DNA from: 55-13 sp964501275
GTDB lineage: Bacteria; Armatimonadota; Fimbriimonadia; Fimbriimonadales; Fimbriimonadaceae
Direction: 5' to 3'
NCBI GenBank assembly: GCA_964501275.1
Contig: CAZCSP010000007.1
Span: 62,001-126,000 of the forward strand
DNA length: 64,000 bases
How positions within the stretch are numbered: position 1 is the first letter of the stretch; each line of letters starts with the position of its first letter. The translations under genes and the position numbers were made by a program. The notes beneath the pieces are model-generated. The model was not told the origin of the DNA and ran no database searches. It saw nothing but the letters and a program-made list of their open reading frames with translations. Of the stretch, positions 24,161 to 32,105 are shown one piece after another.

Positions 24161-25300
24161 TTAGCGGACAGAAACCAACTTTGGCAAAGGGGCGACTTCG
24201 GTCAACTGTCCGTGGTTGCGGATGGACTCCGTGCCCGCAATCCCTACCGCCACGGCCATCCTCGCCGCTAGCGGCGAATGGGGCGTTTCCTCCCCCAATA
24301 GGAACCGATGGAACTCCTCGAACATCGACTCATCCGAGCCGCCGTGCGTTCCTTTGGTTTCGGGAATTCTAACCTCGATGTCGCCCCGCTCCTCATACCG
24401 ATAGCGGCTGTGGTCCCAGACTCGGATGGTGCAGTTGCCGGGTTGGTCACCGAAGTTCTCCATGCGACCTTCGGTGCCGATGACGGTGTAGTTGCGCCAG
24501 CCATCGGGAGCGAAGTGGCACTGGTGGTAGCTGGCGAGCACGCCGTTGTCCAACTCCATATTCAGCAGGCTCACATCCTCCACGTCGATGATCGGGTAGG
24601 CGCGCTTGAGGGAGGCGGGGGGCCAAGTGTTCTCGAACTGGATCGGATGGCTCTCGCCGGGAGCCTGCCGATCCTGGATGTCGCCATAGACTGCCAGTTT
24701 GCCCATCGCCGAGACCCGTCGGGCAAATCCGCCGCAGAGCAGGTGCAGGATGTCGATATCGTGGGAGCCTTTCTGCAGGAGGAGGCTGGTGGACTTGGTG
24801 CGGTCGGCGTGCCAGTCGCGGAAGTAGGCCTCGCCCCCATAGCTGATGAAGTGGCGGCACCAGGCGGTCTTGGGTTCGCCGATGGCCCCTTGGTCGATCA
24901 GCTCCTTCATCCGGCGAACCATGCCGAAGTGGCGCATGTTGTGACCCACATACAGCTTGGTTCCGGTGCGTTCGGCGGTCTCCAGAATCTGGTCGCACCC
25001 TTCGACGGTGATCGCCATTGGCTTTTCGAGAAAGGTGGGGATGCCTGCCTCCAAGAACGCGCAGGCGTGCTCTTGGTGGAGCCAGTCGGGCGAGAGGACG
25101 AAGACAGCATCCAGGTTCAAATCGAGCAGGTCTCGATAGTCGCTATGGACCTGCGCCGAGTCGCCCACGAACTCGCGGTAGTTTTGCTGAGCCACCTCGC
25201 TCGGGTCGGCCAGGGCGGCCAATTCCAATCCGTTCTCCGGCTGATGCGCGATCTTGGCGATAGGGGCGCGGAGGCCCCAACCTACGACTCCAAACTTCAT
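24161..25300 (-). CDS. Gfo/Idh/MocA-family oxidoreductase
   Basis: A 379-residue NAD(P)-dependent oxidoreductase. The Rossmann start is MKFGVVGWGLRAPIAKIA, the catalytic-lysine motif is FLEKPMAITVEGC, and the substrate-domain pattern NMRHFGMVRRMKELIDQGAI is typical. The family oxidises or isomerises sugars and inositols. It starts two bases after the TIM-barrel isomerase stop, so the two are surely co-transcribed and probably act on the same sugar, a common pairing. Confidence 0.9.
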   Translation of the reverse strand: MKFGVVGWGLRAPIAKIAHQPENGLELAALADPSEVAQQNYREFVGDSAQVHSDYRDLLDLNLDAVFVLSPDWLHQEHACAFLEAGIPTFLEKPMAITVEGCDQILETAERTGTKLYVGHNMRHFGMVRRMKELIDQGAIGEPKTAWCRHFISYGGEAYFRDWHADRTKSTSLLLQKGSHDIDILHLLCGGFARRVSAMGKLAVYGDIQDRQAPGESHPIQFENTWPPASLKRAYPIIDVEDVSLLNMELDNGVLASYHQCHFAPDGWRNYTVIGTEGRMENFGDQPGNCTIRVWDHSRYRYEERGDIEVRIPETKGTHGGSDESMFEEFHRFLLGEETPHSPLAARMAVAVGIAGTESIRNHGQLTEVAPLPKLVSVR

Positions 25301-25302
25301 CT

Positions 25303-26160
25303 CTATGCCCGACCCAGAATCGCGTCCATTGCGTTGGAAGTGTTCTTGATGCGGACCATCGGGTGATGCTTGTATCCGGGGATCATCTCCGCCGCAACCG
25401 GCCCGTCGTAGCCGATCTCGTTCAGCGCCGCCACGACCTCAGGCCAGTTCACATCGCCTTCCAACAGGTCCACAAACCCCTCGACCGTCCCCACCGCGCG
25501 GCGGAAGTCCTTGAAGTGAACCCCCACGACCCGCTTGCCCAGGTGCCTCAGCCAATCCTCGGCGTACCCGAACGGCAACAGGTTCGCCACGTCCACATAG
25601 GCTCCCACCCAGGGTGAATCGAACTGGTCGACGAAAGCCGCCATCTCCTGAGGGCTGAGCAGGAATCGGTTCCAAACGTTCTCGATCCCCATGCGAACCT
25701 GGCATCGTTCGGCGGTAGGCAACACGGCCTGAATCCCCTCCGTCGCGTGTTTCCAAACATGGTCATAGGGCAACTTCTCGCGGTCGGGCAGGAAGAACAC
25801 ATCCACCGCGCCGGGGATGGTGAGAAGGGTCTTGGCCCCAAGCCATTGGGTGATCTGGAGCATCTTCTCCAAGTCCTGCTTCGCCTGCTCCCGGATCGCC
25901 GGGTCGCCATCGGCAAGGGACCTACCCCAATAGGTTCCGCTGGCCACGCTGGGGATGCTGATATTGAAGTCCTTGGCCTCCTGCACCAGCTTTTGGCAGA
26001 ACTCCTCAGAGGTATTCAAGTCCATCTCCGGCCCATCGCCCAGGCAAAGCTCGATGGCGTCATACCCGTGCTCGGCGGCGAACTTGATGGCTTCAAACGG
26101 ACAAAGCGTGGCTTCCAACCCGCCGGGGAACGACCAGTAGTTGATGGACTTGAGGATCAT
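25303..26160 (-). CDS. Sugar phosphate isomerase/epimerase (TIM barrel)
   Basis: A 285-residue xylose-isomerase-like TIM barrel. Visible are AAEHGYDAIELCLGDGPEMD, the metal-ligand region MGIENVWNRFLLSPQEMAAF, VGAYVDVANLLPFGY, VVGVHFKDFRRAVG and the terminal GPVAAEMIPGY. Such proteins isomerise or epimerise free or phosphorylated sugars using a divalent metal. It forms an operon with the Gfo/Idh gene. A second member of the superfamily is encoded at 61856-62620. Confidence 0.9.
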   Translation of the reverse strand: MILKSINYWSFPGGLEATLCPFEAIKFAAEHGYDAIELCLGDGPEMDLNTSEEFCQKLVQEAKDFNISIPSVASGTYWGRSLADGDPAIREQAKQDLEKMLQITQWLGAKTLLTIPGAVDVFFLPDREKLPYDHVWKHATEGIQAVLPTAERCQVRMGIENVWNRFLLSPQEMAAFVDQFDSPWVGAYVDVANLLPFGYAEDWLRHLGKRVVGVHFKDFRRAVGTVEGFVDLLEGDVNWPEVVAALNEIGYDGPVAAEMIPGYKHHPMVRIKNTSNAMDAILGRA

Positions 26161-26230
26161 AGCGTTGGTGGATTTTAGCGGGTTTGGGCTAAAGAAGGGC
26201 TAAAGATGGGGGATGTTGGACGATACGCTC

Positions 26231-26325
26231 TGTAGGCGGCGGATGCATTGTGCCGCCGTCCAACCGCGTGTTGCTAATCTCCGAACACTCTGCCTGACGG
26301 CGGCAAAATGCATCCGCCGCCTACA
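26231..26325. repeat. Pair of 30-bp repeats in inverted orientation
   Basis: A forward copy at 26231-26260 (begins TGTAGGCGGCGGATGCATT) faces a reverse copy at 26296-26325, with a 35-base loop, making a 95-bp hairpin element in the intergenic space. Single copies of the same 30-mer occur at 27436, 33225, 38167 and 48147. Confidence 0.85.
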
Positions 26326-26337
26326 TGCCACAGGACC

Positions 26338-27354
26338 TTATCTCTGCGACAGCTTGCGTTGCACCTTTTCGGTGAAGATCCTGGCCTTGAGAATGGGGGA
26401 TACGCCTTGGAACGAGTAGGAGGCGGGGGCGAGGATGAAGTCGGCGACTCTTTGGGAATCCCCCTTCCACCGGACGTGCCCCTGACGGACGCTCTCCAGC
26501 GACCGGCTTCCGATGGCATCCAAGTCGGGCCAAGGCAACGGAGTCGGACGCTTGGCGTTGAAGAGGAACCCGGTCTCGCCGTGGATGACGTACTCGCTCA
26601 TCGTCGGGCGATCCGGGGCCACGACGATCATCCCCTTCGCCATCGCCTCCAAAAAGCTCAGGCCAATCCCCTCGGCGGTCCGGGGCGCGACGTAAACGTT
26701 GCAGGTTCCCACCAGGGCTTGATAAACATCTTTCTCCAGGAACCCGTGGATCACCTCGACGTTGAACTGCTTCATCTCTTCTGGAGTGACGATGGTCGGC
26801 GGGAACTCGGGGTCCGGATCGATCTTTACGACGAAGGAGCAGTCGGACCAGTTCTGAAAGAGGGTCTTGAGGTGGTCGAAGCCGATATCGGCCCGTTGCC
26901 ACAGGAAAACGCGCGGCGCTTGGAAGCTCATGGGAGCGGCGGTCTCGGGGGCCGGGAAGTATTGGAGACCGAGCACGTCTACCCCCTGGCGGGCAAGGTT
27001 CTTACCGATCCCCTGGCAAAAAGCGATCGCCTTCAACCCCGACATCCTGACGGCGGTCGCGGCGGCGGAGCCAAAGGCCAGACCCTGCGACTGGTCGAAC
27101 ATCGGAACCCAGGTAGCGGGAGCCCGAAGCTTGCCCAGTTCCCGGTCGGGAATCATCGCCTGCCAAAAAACAATGGCGTCGGGCCGCTGGGCATTAATGG
27201 TTTCGGCGGTGGTCGAAGACCCGCCCTGCCAACCCTCATCCCAGATCCGCATCACCTCGAACCTCTGCTGCAAAAGTTCCACAAAGAAGTCGGACGACTT
27301 GGTCTTTTGATGGAAGGAGTGGTCGATGAAGGCCAACCTAGGCTTCTCAGACAT
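26338..27354 (-). CDS. Glycosyltransferase, GT4/GT-B type
   Basis: A 338-residue protein with the GT-B layout. The C-terminal nucleotide-sugar site is clear: YVAPRTAEGIGLSFLEAMAK contains the E-x7-E motif, followed by GMIVVAPDRPTMSEYVIHGE. The N-terminal domain starts PRLAFIDHSFHQKTKSSDFF. It transfers a sugar from an activated donor to an unknown acceptor, probably in surface polysaccharide synthesis. No other glycan genes are adjacent. Confidence 0.85.
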   Translation of the reverse strand: MSEKPRLAFIDHSFHQKTKSSDFFVELLQQRFEVMRIWDEGWQGGSSTTAETINAQRPDAIVFWQAMIPDRELGKLRAPATWVPMFDQSQGLAFGSAAATAVRMSGLKAIAFCQGIGKNLARQGVDVLGLQYFPAPETAAPMSFQAPRVFLWQRADIGFDHLKTLFQNWSDCSFVVKIDPDPEFPPTIVTPEEMKQFNVEVIHGFLEKDVYQALVGTCNVYVAPRTAEGIGLSFLEAMAKGMIVVAPDRPTMSEYVIHGETGFLFNAKRPTPLPWPDLDAIGSRSLESVRQGHVRWKGDSQRVADFILAPASYSFQGVSPILKARIFTEKVQRKLSQR

Positions 27355-27435
27355 ACCGCCTCCTGTATCTGCAACAGGGTAGGGGAGGCTTGGAGGTCAT
27401 GAGGGTAAAGTTACCCGCCCAGGCGCGTAGCCACT

Positions 27436-27465
27436 TGTAGGCGGCGGATGCATTTTGCCACCGTC
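27436..27465 (+). repeat. 30-bp intergenic repeat, solo copy
   Basis: One forward copy of the TGTAGGCGGCGGATGCATT-type 30-mer, upstream of the glycosyltransferase gene. Confidence 0.85.
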
Positions 27466-27562
27466 GGAGTTACCAAGCCTGGCCGATGTCGCAGGTCAGT
27501 CCAAGCCTCCATCAAGACCGGGACGGTCTTGGAAACCTTGGGCGGAACGCCCAAGCCACCTC

Positions 27563-27595
27563 AAAAAAAGAAGGGCCCGCTGGCGAGGCGGGCCC
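27563..27595 (-). terminator. Strong rho-independent terminator, minus orientation
   Basis: GGGCCCGC pairs perfectly with GCGGGCCC across a seven-base loop. Read on the minus strand it is followed by TTCTTTTTTT. No protein gene on the minus strand ends here, so it must terminate some other transcript coming from the right. Confidence 0.85.
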
Positions 27596-27599
27596 GATG

Positions 27600-27880
27600 G
27601 GCTGGAGGGTGTGGAGGAATGTGGGGTTATGGGATAAGTCCTCCGTGTCTGGTGGAGTGTCACTTCGCGGTTTCACTCACGTCAGCATCTTTCCGTGCCT
27701 CATGCGGCGGCAACGATAGTGTATGTACCAGGGTCGAGCCTGGAGGCCCAAAACGGGGAAGATTACGCGCAGTGGAATTGCCGGGGGGCGGCTCTCCCCC
27801 ATGCTCTCTGCGAGCTACGTGCTTTATGGTCCATCAAGTCTCGCAAACATTCTCCTCAATAAAAGCAAAAAAGCCTTGAG
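27600..27880 (-). ncRNA. Candidate structured non-coding RNA (unrecognised)
   Basis: The 559-base gap between 27354 and 27914 has no convincing gene, yet its minus strand runs into a strong terminator at 27595-27563. Upstream of it the minus strand carries several short stable hairpins: GCTC/GAGC, GGGGG/CCCCC around 27795, CCAGG/CCTGG around 27730. I do not recognise 6S, SRP or RNase P signatures. An open frame without a start codon ending near 27653 also crosses the region, so a decayed gene is the alternative. Confidence 0.3.
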
Positions 27881-27913
27881 TTGCACAAAAGGCCGTGATA
27901 TCATTCATTTGTC

Positions 27914-28376
27914 ATGCTGAATAGATCAAAATATTTTTACCTGTTCGCACTTTTTGGCATTGCATCGTCATCCATGGCTCAGTACAACGAGCCTGGATAT
28001 CATCTATTAGCCATCTCGGGCGGAGTTTGCAACTGCCCACCGAAAGCAGTCGGCACGCATAGCGGCGCCACCTACGCGCCGACTGGGGGTTGACTAGCGA
28101 CGCCCCTTGTCCTAACGATGGAGTACCCGTACCATGGAACCACTATGGAAGCCAACTCTATACCTGGAGCCTTACCCCTCCGACAGGCACCTGCTATGCA
28201 TGGGCAATCGTCTACGCAACAAGCAGCCCAACGTAATTATCCCCAAGTGTACGAATGGTAGAGTGCTTGCGACGGTAAACCCGTATACTAGCGTTTTCAT
28301 TGAACTCCCAGCCACCACTCCGTGTCCGACACCCGAGCCAATTGATCCTATTGAGGGGCCAACCCTGGAGCCTTAG
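27914..28376 (+). pseudogene. Small secreted protein gene with two apparent frameshifts
   Basis: Reading starts at ATG 27914 with a signal peptide (YFYLFALFGIASSSMAQ) and continues YNEPGYHLLAISGG to a TGA at 28091. One extra G in the run at 28085-28089 would continue into a frame encoding PCPNDGVPVPWNHYGSQLY to 28236. One extra C near 28228 would then continue into the frame ending PTLEP at 28376. The joined product would be about 154 residues, secreted and with scattered cysteines. Homopolymer errors in the assembly or true decay are equally possible. The next gene starts three bases after the final stop. Confidence 0.5.
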
Positions 28377-28378
28377 AA

Positions 28379-28825
28379 ATGTATGCGTCTAGTTTGTTCT
28401 TGTCTCTTATCATTGCCGGACAATCCACGCCGTCGCCTGCTCTGCAGGCAACTGCGGATACAAAGGAGCGAATCGAAGTCTGGGGCCAAGCTCTGCAGAG
28501 GGCTTTGGCCAAGGACCCTAGGCCAATCATGGTCGACGTAGACTTAGCCCAAAGCCCGCCAGAACTGAAAAACCCGATTCGAGGTGTTAGCGAGGAGACG
28601 ATCTATGCCGCTTGCTTAGGCCGGAACTATGTACAGTCCGGAACCGCGGTTGGCTTCTGCCGTCCACCTACCGCCATGTACGCGGTCGAGTCGGGATTAA
28701 ACCGAAGGGTTCTTGATGCGATTCTCTCGTTGGACCCAAGCACGATAAAAGGAACTTGGAAAAGGAGTATCGCTACAGGATCTACCTATAAAGACCCAAG
28801 TTGCCTTTGCTCAAATTGCGTCTGA
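28379..28825 (+). CDS. Exported protein, N-terminal part (probably frameshifted)
   Basis: A 148-residue frame with an N-terminal signal peptide (YASSLFLSLIIAGQSTPSPA). It contains RIEVWGQALQRALAKDPRP and YAACLGRNYVQSGTAVGFC. It ends shortly after TGSTYK at an unnatural tail. Removing one A from the run at about 28787-28793 joins it to the following frame as TQVAFAQIASELQPG, giving a protein of about 400 residues. No family is recognised. Confidence 0.55.
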   Translation: MYASSLFLSLIIAGQSTPSPALQATADTKERIEVWGQALQRALAKDPRPIMVDVDLAQSPPELKNPIRGVSEETIYAACLGRNYVQSGTAVGFCRPPTAMYAVESGLNRRVLDAILSLDPSTIKGTWKRSIATGSTYKDPSCLCSNCV

Positions 28826-28838
28826 ACTTCAGCCAGGG

Positions 28839-29591
28839 ATGATAAATAGTCTTGTGGAAGGCGGCGACTATCAGGTCAGTTTGGAAGCTTCGCCCGTCAT
28901 CCAGTACATGGATCTCTCAGATAAATTGAAACACACGCTTCCGCTTCCGTCCAGTTCAAACCCCATCCGTGGACAGGAAAGAAAGACCCCATCGGCAGGG
29001 TCTTCGCCCGCGCGCCCCACTGGCTTTCCCAATGTACCAAAAGAAGCCTTAGACTTTGGCTCCGGCGAACTGCTCTCACTGGCGCAGGCGCTATCTCGGG
29101 CGTCGAAGGTGTTCCAAGTCAACTTTAACTACGATAAACGGCTGTCTGGAACGGCCTTGTTTGTAAAAGGAAGTTGGTCGAGGGATTCCTTTGAAAAAAT
29201 ACTGGCCAAGGTGTACGACATCGCACCTCCAAAAGAGAAGCCCGGTGACTACCGGGCCAGCGAGTCGTTGCAAAGCCTTTTTTCAGGCCCGCTTGCCGAA
29301 CTCTTGGACACAGAACTGTGGCCGAGTTCGGAGGAGATGCCGACCGCCAAGGAGTTGGTTAGTGGGAAAGAATGGTCCTATGGCGATCTGCAGGCAAAAC
29401 ATCCTCAGTGGGCTCAATATCTAGATCGTTCCGCTTTGGGTACGGGCACACGTGTGTCGATGAGACTAGGTCTACAGCTAAATATACGAGGAAGCGGAGT
29501 TATTCCGCTTGCCAACGCGTCTGCAAAGAACGAGGTTCAATCTCTTCCTGTCATCACAAGGAACGAGGCAGCGTACATCATCGTTCCCTAG
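28839..29591 (+). CDS. Exported protein, C-terminal part (STN-like segment, probably frameshifted)
   Basis: A 250-residue frame that begins inside a longer coding frame (QIASELQPG precedes its ATG), so it is probably the C-terminal part of the gene at 28379. The segment LSLAQALSRASKVFQVNFNY followed by GTALFVKGSWSRDSFEKILA resembles an STN (secretin/TonB short N-terminal) fold in strand and helix order. The protein at 58887 begins with a similar arrangement. The tail ends in AAYIIVP. A terminator follows. Function unknown. Confidence 0.55.
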   Translation: MINSLVEGGDYQVSLEASPVIQYMDLSDKLKHTLPLPSSSNPIRGQERKTPSAGSSPARPTGFPNVPKEALDFGSGELLSLAQALSRASKVFQVNFNYDKRLSGTALFVKGSWSRDSFEKILAKVYDIAPPKEKPGDYRASESLQSLFSGPLAELLDTELWPSSEEMPTAKELVSGKEWSYGDLQAKHPQWAQYLDRSALGTGTRVSMRLGLQLNIRGSGVIPLANASAKNEVQSLPVITRNEAAYIIVP

Positions 29592-29606
29592 AGTCTCTTG
29601 GTACCG

Positions 29607-29667
29607 CGTCGGTCCTGATGTATGGCGAAGCTACGGGCTTTACTGACATACTGGGACCGACTTTTTT
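29607..29667 (+). terminator. Rho-independent terminator with long stem
   Basis: GTCGGTCC at 29608 pairs with GGACCGAC ending at 29661, with an inner TGTATG/CATAC pairing, and six Ts follow. It separates the frameshifted locus from rpsR. Confidence 0.75.
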
Positions 29668-29724
29668 CAGGTATCCTAGTTAGCCCGCGTCGGTCTTGTA
29701 GAGCCGCCGCGCCATGAAAGAACC

Positions 29725-30219
29725 ATGAGTGAAGAGACAACTACGCCGCAGAAACCGGAGGCCTCCAGTTCTGCCGAAGCCCAGGGCGGTAGGCCGAGCG
29801 CGCCTCGCGCAGACAAAGACACACCCTCAGAAGGTGGTCCCCGATTCAAGAACAAGCGTCGCCGCAAGGTGAGCTACCTGACCATCAACAAGATCGATTC
29901 GGTCGACTACAAGGAGATCAACATCCTTCGCCGATTCTTGAACGATCGAGGCAAGATTCTCCCCAGCCGCCAAACCGGGAACACCGCGAAGCAGCAGCGC
30001 ATGATCGCCAGCGCGATCCGCAAAGCCCGCGAGATGGCCCTGCTCCCGTTTGTGGTGACCGAGATGAGCGCTGAGCGACGCGAGTACACGCCGCGCCGAG
30101 ATCGCTACCAGGATCGCGGCCCATCCCAGGCGCAGGCCGCGCAAGCACCGGCTCCGGCGGCTGCACCAGCCCAGGCTCCGGCGGCGCCCGCCGAAGCTCC
30201 GGCTCCTGCGGCTGAGTGA
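29725..30219 (+). CDS. rpsR: 30S ribosomal protein bS18 with extended tails
   Basis: The bS18 core is present from about residue 45 to 112: NKRRRKVSYLTINKIDSVDY, KEINILRRFLNDRGKILPSR, TGNTAKQQRMIASAIRKARE and MALLPFV. The protein is 164 residues, about twice the usual length. A 40-residue polar N-terminal extension and a roughly 50-residue tail rich in Ala and Pro (AQAAQAPAPAAAPAQAPAAP) flank the core. rpsF, ssb and rplI, its usual neighbours, are absent. It belongs to the small-subunit platform. Confidence 0.93.
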   Translation: MSEETTTPQKPEASSSAEAQGGRPSAPRADKDTPSEGGPRFKNKRRRKVSYLTINKIDSVDYKEINILRRFLNDRGKILPSRQTGNTAKQQRMIASAIRKAREMALLPFVVTEMSAERREYTPRRDRYQDRGPSQAQAAQAPAPAAAPAQAPAAPAEAPAPAAE

Positions 30220-30220
30220 A

Positions 30221-30314
30221 GGCGTTTGGCATTGGGTTCTAGGTTTTGGGGTTTGGGTTGGATCGGTCCGATCCGCCCGTCAAGCCTAACACCCAAAACC
30301 CAACGCCGAACACC
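30221..30314. repeat. Heptamer-armed hairpin element after rpsR
   Basis: The left arm (30221-30259) reads as tandem heptamers of the form GGCGTTT GGCATTG GGTTCTA GGTTTTG. The right arm (30281-30313) is the reverse complement type, with units GGTGTTC GGCGTTG GGTTTTG when read on the other strand. The loop of about 20 bases contains GATCGGTCCGATC, itself palindromic. It may double as the rpsR terminator. Confidence 0.8.
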
Positions 30315-30457
30315 CTCTCCACCAATCCCTCACGCCCTCCTCTAGGTTCGCACACTCAAAAACCTCGCAAAAAGTGCAAAGATTGCCTAAAGACCCGGCC
30401 GAGATGAGCCACTATCTAAAATTGGGTTAGTCAGACCTGGGAGGAATACGAGGCAGG

Positions 30458-30682
30458 ATGCCGTTCATCGTCGGAGGTATAGCCGCAATGGCAGCATTGT
30501 TTGGCGGGATTCTGGCGGGGATCGATCCGGTCTCGTGTCTTACCCGGTCGTTGCTGGCATTTTTTCTGGGATGGATTGCGGCCCAAGTGTGGCAGGTCAC
30601 TCTTATCCTGGTCGGCCAAAACCGAAGAACGGAAGTCGTTCTGGACGGGGAGGAAGGCGATGAACAGATGCCGGCTGCCTAG
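30458..30682 (+). CDS. Small two-pass membrane protein
   Basis: A 74-residue protein with two hydrophobic helices (FIVGGIAAMAALFGGILAGI and LLAFFLGWIAAQVWQVTLIL) and an acidic tail (VVLDGEEGDEQMPAA). GGGAGG lies about 16 bases upstream of the ATG. It ends 32 bases before the WhiG/FliA sigma factor gene and is probably co-transcribed with it. No family is recognised. Confidence 0.6.
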   Translation: MPFIVGGIAAMAALFGGILAGIDPVSCLTRSLLAFFLGWIAAQVWQVTLILVGQNRRTEVVLDGEEGDEQMPAA

Positions 30683-30714
30683 TTTTTTGAGGATCGGGCT
30701 ATAAAGAAGAAATT

Positions 30715-31491
30715 ATGCCGCTTACACCGGAGCAATTAAGTCGCGCTTGGCGAGAGTTCAAAGTCGAGGGTCATCCCACCGCCAGAGTCGAACTCATCAA
30801 CCACTATTCCTACCTGGTCAAGATCACCGCGGGGCGACTGGTCACCAGCCTCCCGGGGGGATTGGACCGCGAAGATCTGGTCGGGGCGGGCGTCATTGGG
30901 CTGATCAAGAGTGTCGACCAGTTCGACCCCAGTCGCGACGTCAAGTTTGAGACCTACGCCATCGCCCTCATCCGTGGCGCGATCTTGGAGATGCTGCGCG
31001 ACGAAGACTGGGTTCCCCGCTCCATCCGCGAAAGGCTGAAGCAGCTCGACCGAGCCAACAGCGCCCTCGAAACCAAGCTCGGCTCGCCTCCCAACGACGG
31101 ACAACTCGCCGAATACATGGGCATCACCGTCGGCGAAGTCAATGAACTCCAAGTCCGCGCGGGACGCACCAATGTCTACTCGCTGGATGACATCCTCGGA
31201 ACCAGCGAAGGCGACGACACCATGTCCTATATCGACCTAATCGAGGACGAGAACTCGAATCCAGGCGGCGAGGTAGAGGGCAAAGAGATCCGCCGAATCC
31301 TTTCCGCCGGCGTCGATAAGCTTCCCGACAGAGAGCGACTTGTAGTCGCTCTTTATTATTTTGAAGGTCTGACTTTCAAAGAGATTGGCCGCGTTCTGGG
31401 CGTTTCCGAGTCGCGCGTCTATCAACTTCACACCCAGGCGATGAACCGCCTGCGAAACTTCATGAGAGCGGAGGGCGCCGTCCACAGCTAA
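30715..31491 (+). CDS. FliA/WhiG-family RNA polymerase sigma factor
   Basis: A 258-residue sigma-70 family protein with regions 2, 3 and 4. Region 2 shows GGLDREDLVGAGVIGLIKSV and FDPSRDVKFETYAIALIRGA. Region 3 begins DWVPRSIRERLKQLDRA, a FliA/WhiG hallmark. Region 4 contains LPDRERLVVALYYFEGLTFK and EIGRVLGVSESRVYQLHTQA. Such factors control motility or developmental genes. No flagellar genes are in the window. A small acidic protein gene follows closely. Confidence 0.92.
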   Translation: MPLTPEQLSRAWREFKVEGHPTARVELINHYSYLVKITAGRLVTSLPGGLDREDLVGAGVIGLIKSVDQFDPSRDVKFETYAIALIRGAILEMLRDEDWVPRSIRERLKQLDRANSALETKLGSPPNDGQLAEYMGITVGEVNELQVRAGRTNVYSLDDILGTSEGDDTMSYIDLIEDENSNPGGEVEGKEIRRILSAGVDKLPDRERLVVALYYFEGLTFKEIGRVLGVSESRVYQLHTQAMNRLRNFMRAEGAVHS

Positions 31492-31513
31492 AGATGGACG
31501 CCGCCGAAAGGCG

Positions 31514-31738
31514 ATGGGCCAAGTCGATCGAATTCCACCCGTCAGCCCGGCGCTTCTGCAAACGCAGACGTCGGACGGCATCCAGATGCGAAAGGAAGGT
31601 CGCGAACAATCGGGCGATAAACCGCCTAAGCACGACCAGTTGGAACTGCACGACTCGGAAGAGCCGGCCGAAGAGGTCGCCGTGTCGGAGAAAGTGGTCG
31701 AACTCTTTCCTGAACACGGCCTCGACCTTACAGCCTAG
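31514..31738 (+). CDS. Small acidic protein downstream of the sigma factor
   Basis: A 74-residue frame starting MGQVDRIPPVSPALLQTQTS, 22 bases after the sigma factor stop. The C-terminal half is strongly acidic (HDSEEPAEEVAVSEKVVELF). Composition and spacing suggest a real co-transcribed gene. The N-terminal PPVSPALLQTQ faintly recalls short anti-sigma or flagellar-type peptides, but there is no solid match. Confidence 0.45.
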   Translation: MGQVDRIPPVSPALLQTQTSDGIQMRKEGREQSGDKPPKHDQLELHDSEEPAEEVAVSEKVVELFPEHGLDLTA

Positions 31739-32105
31739 CAGTTTGTGTTTAGATTCAGCTTCCAACCGCACCGCGCCATGGTGAGCGAGAGCGGCCCGAA
31801 TGTTTTGTTTTTGTAGAGCGTTCTATGTCGCGAAGTCGAACCACCTCCCCAACTTGCAGGTTGGTCAAAAGCTACGAGCGGGTGAAGTCCTTCGACTCGT
31901 GACGAGCATGCAGCTTTCCTGCAAGCTTCTTCTGGCTCGCTCAGGATAACGCCGCGCGGGGTTCGCGAATCTACATACAAGCTCTAAAAAAAAGTCGCTG
32001 GCACGATTCTTGATCAAACTCTGTTGACATAAAACGGACTTCCGCGCAATAGGCTTATCCGGCCTGCGCTGGTATCCTTTTACGATAGGAAACTGAGGAG
32101 AGAAT
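31739..32105. other. Intergenic stretch with a CTTCGACTC-type repeat
   Basis: The 367 bases before the foldase lipoprotein gene contain no credible gene. At about 31888-31951 there is AGTCCTTCGACTCGTGACG and TGGCTCGCTCAGGATAACG, which resembles a dispersed intergenic repeat type seen in many bacterial genomes. TTGACA at about 32022 and GAGGAG just before the start of the next gene suggest its promoter region and ribosome site. Confidence 0.45.

Noticed and set aside
27600..27880. Known RNA families (RNase P, 6S, SRP, common riboswitches) on the minus strand
   Set aside because: None of the conserved sequence blocks of these RNAs could be found, so only an unassigned candidate is reported.
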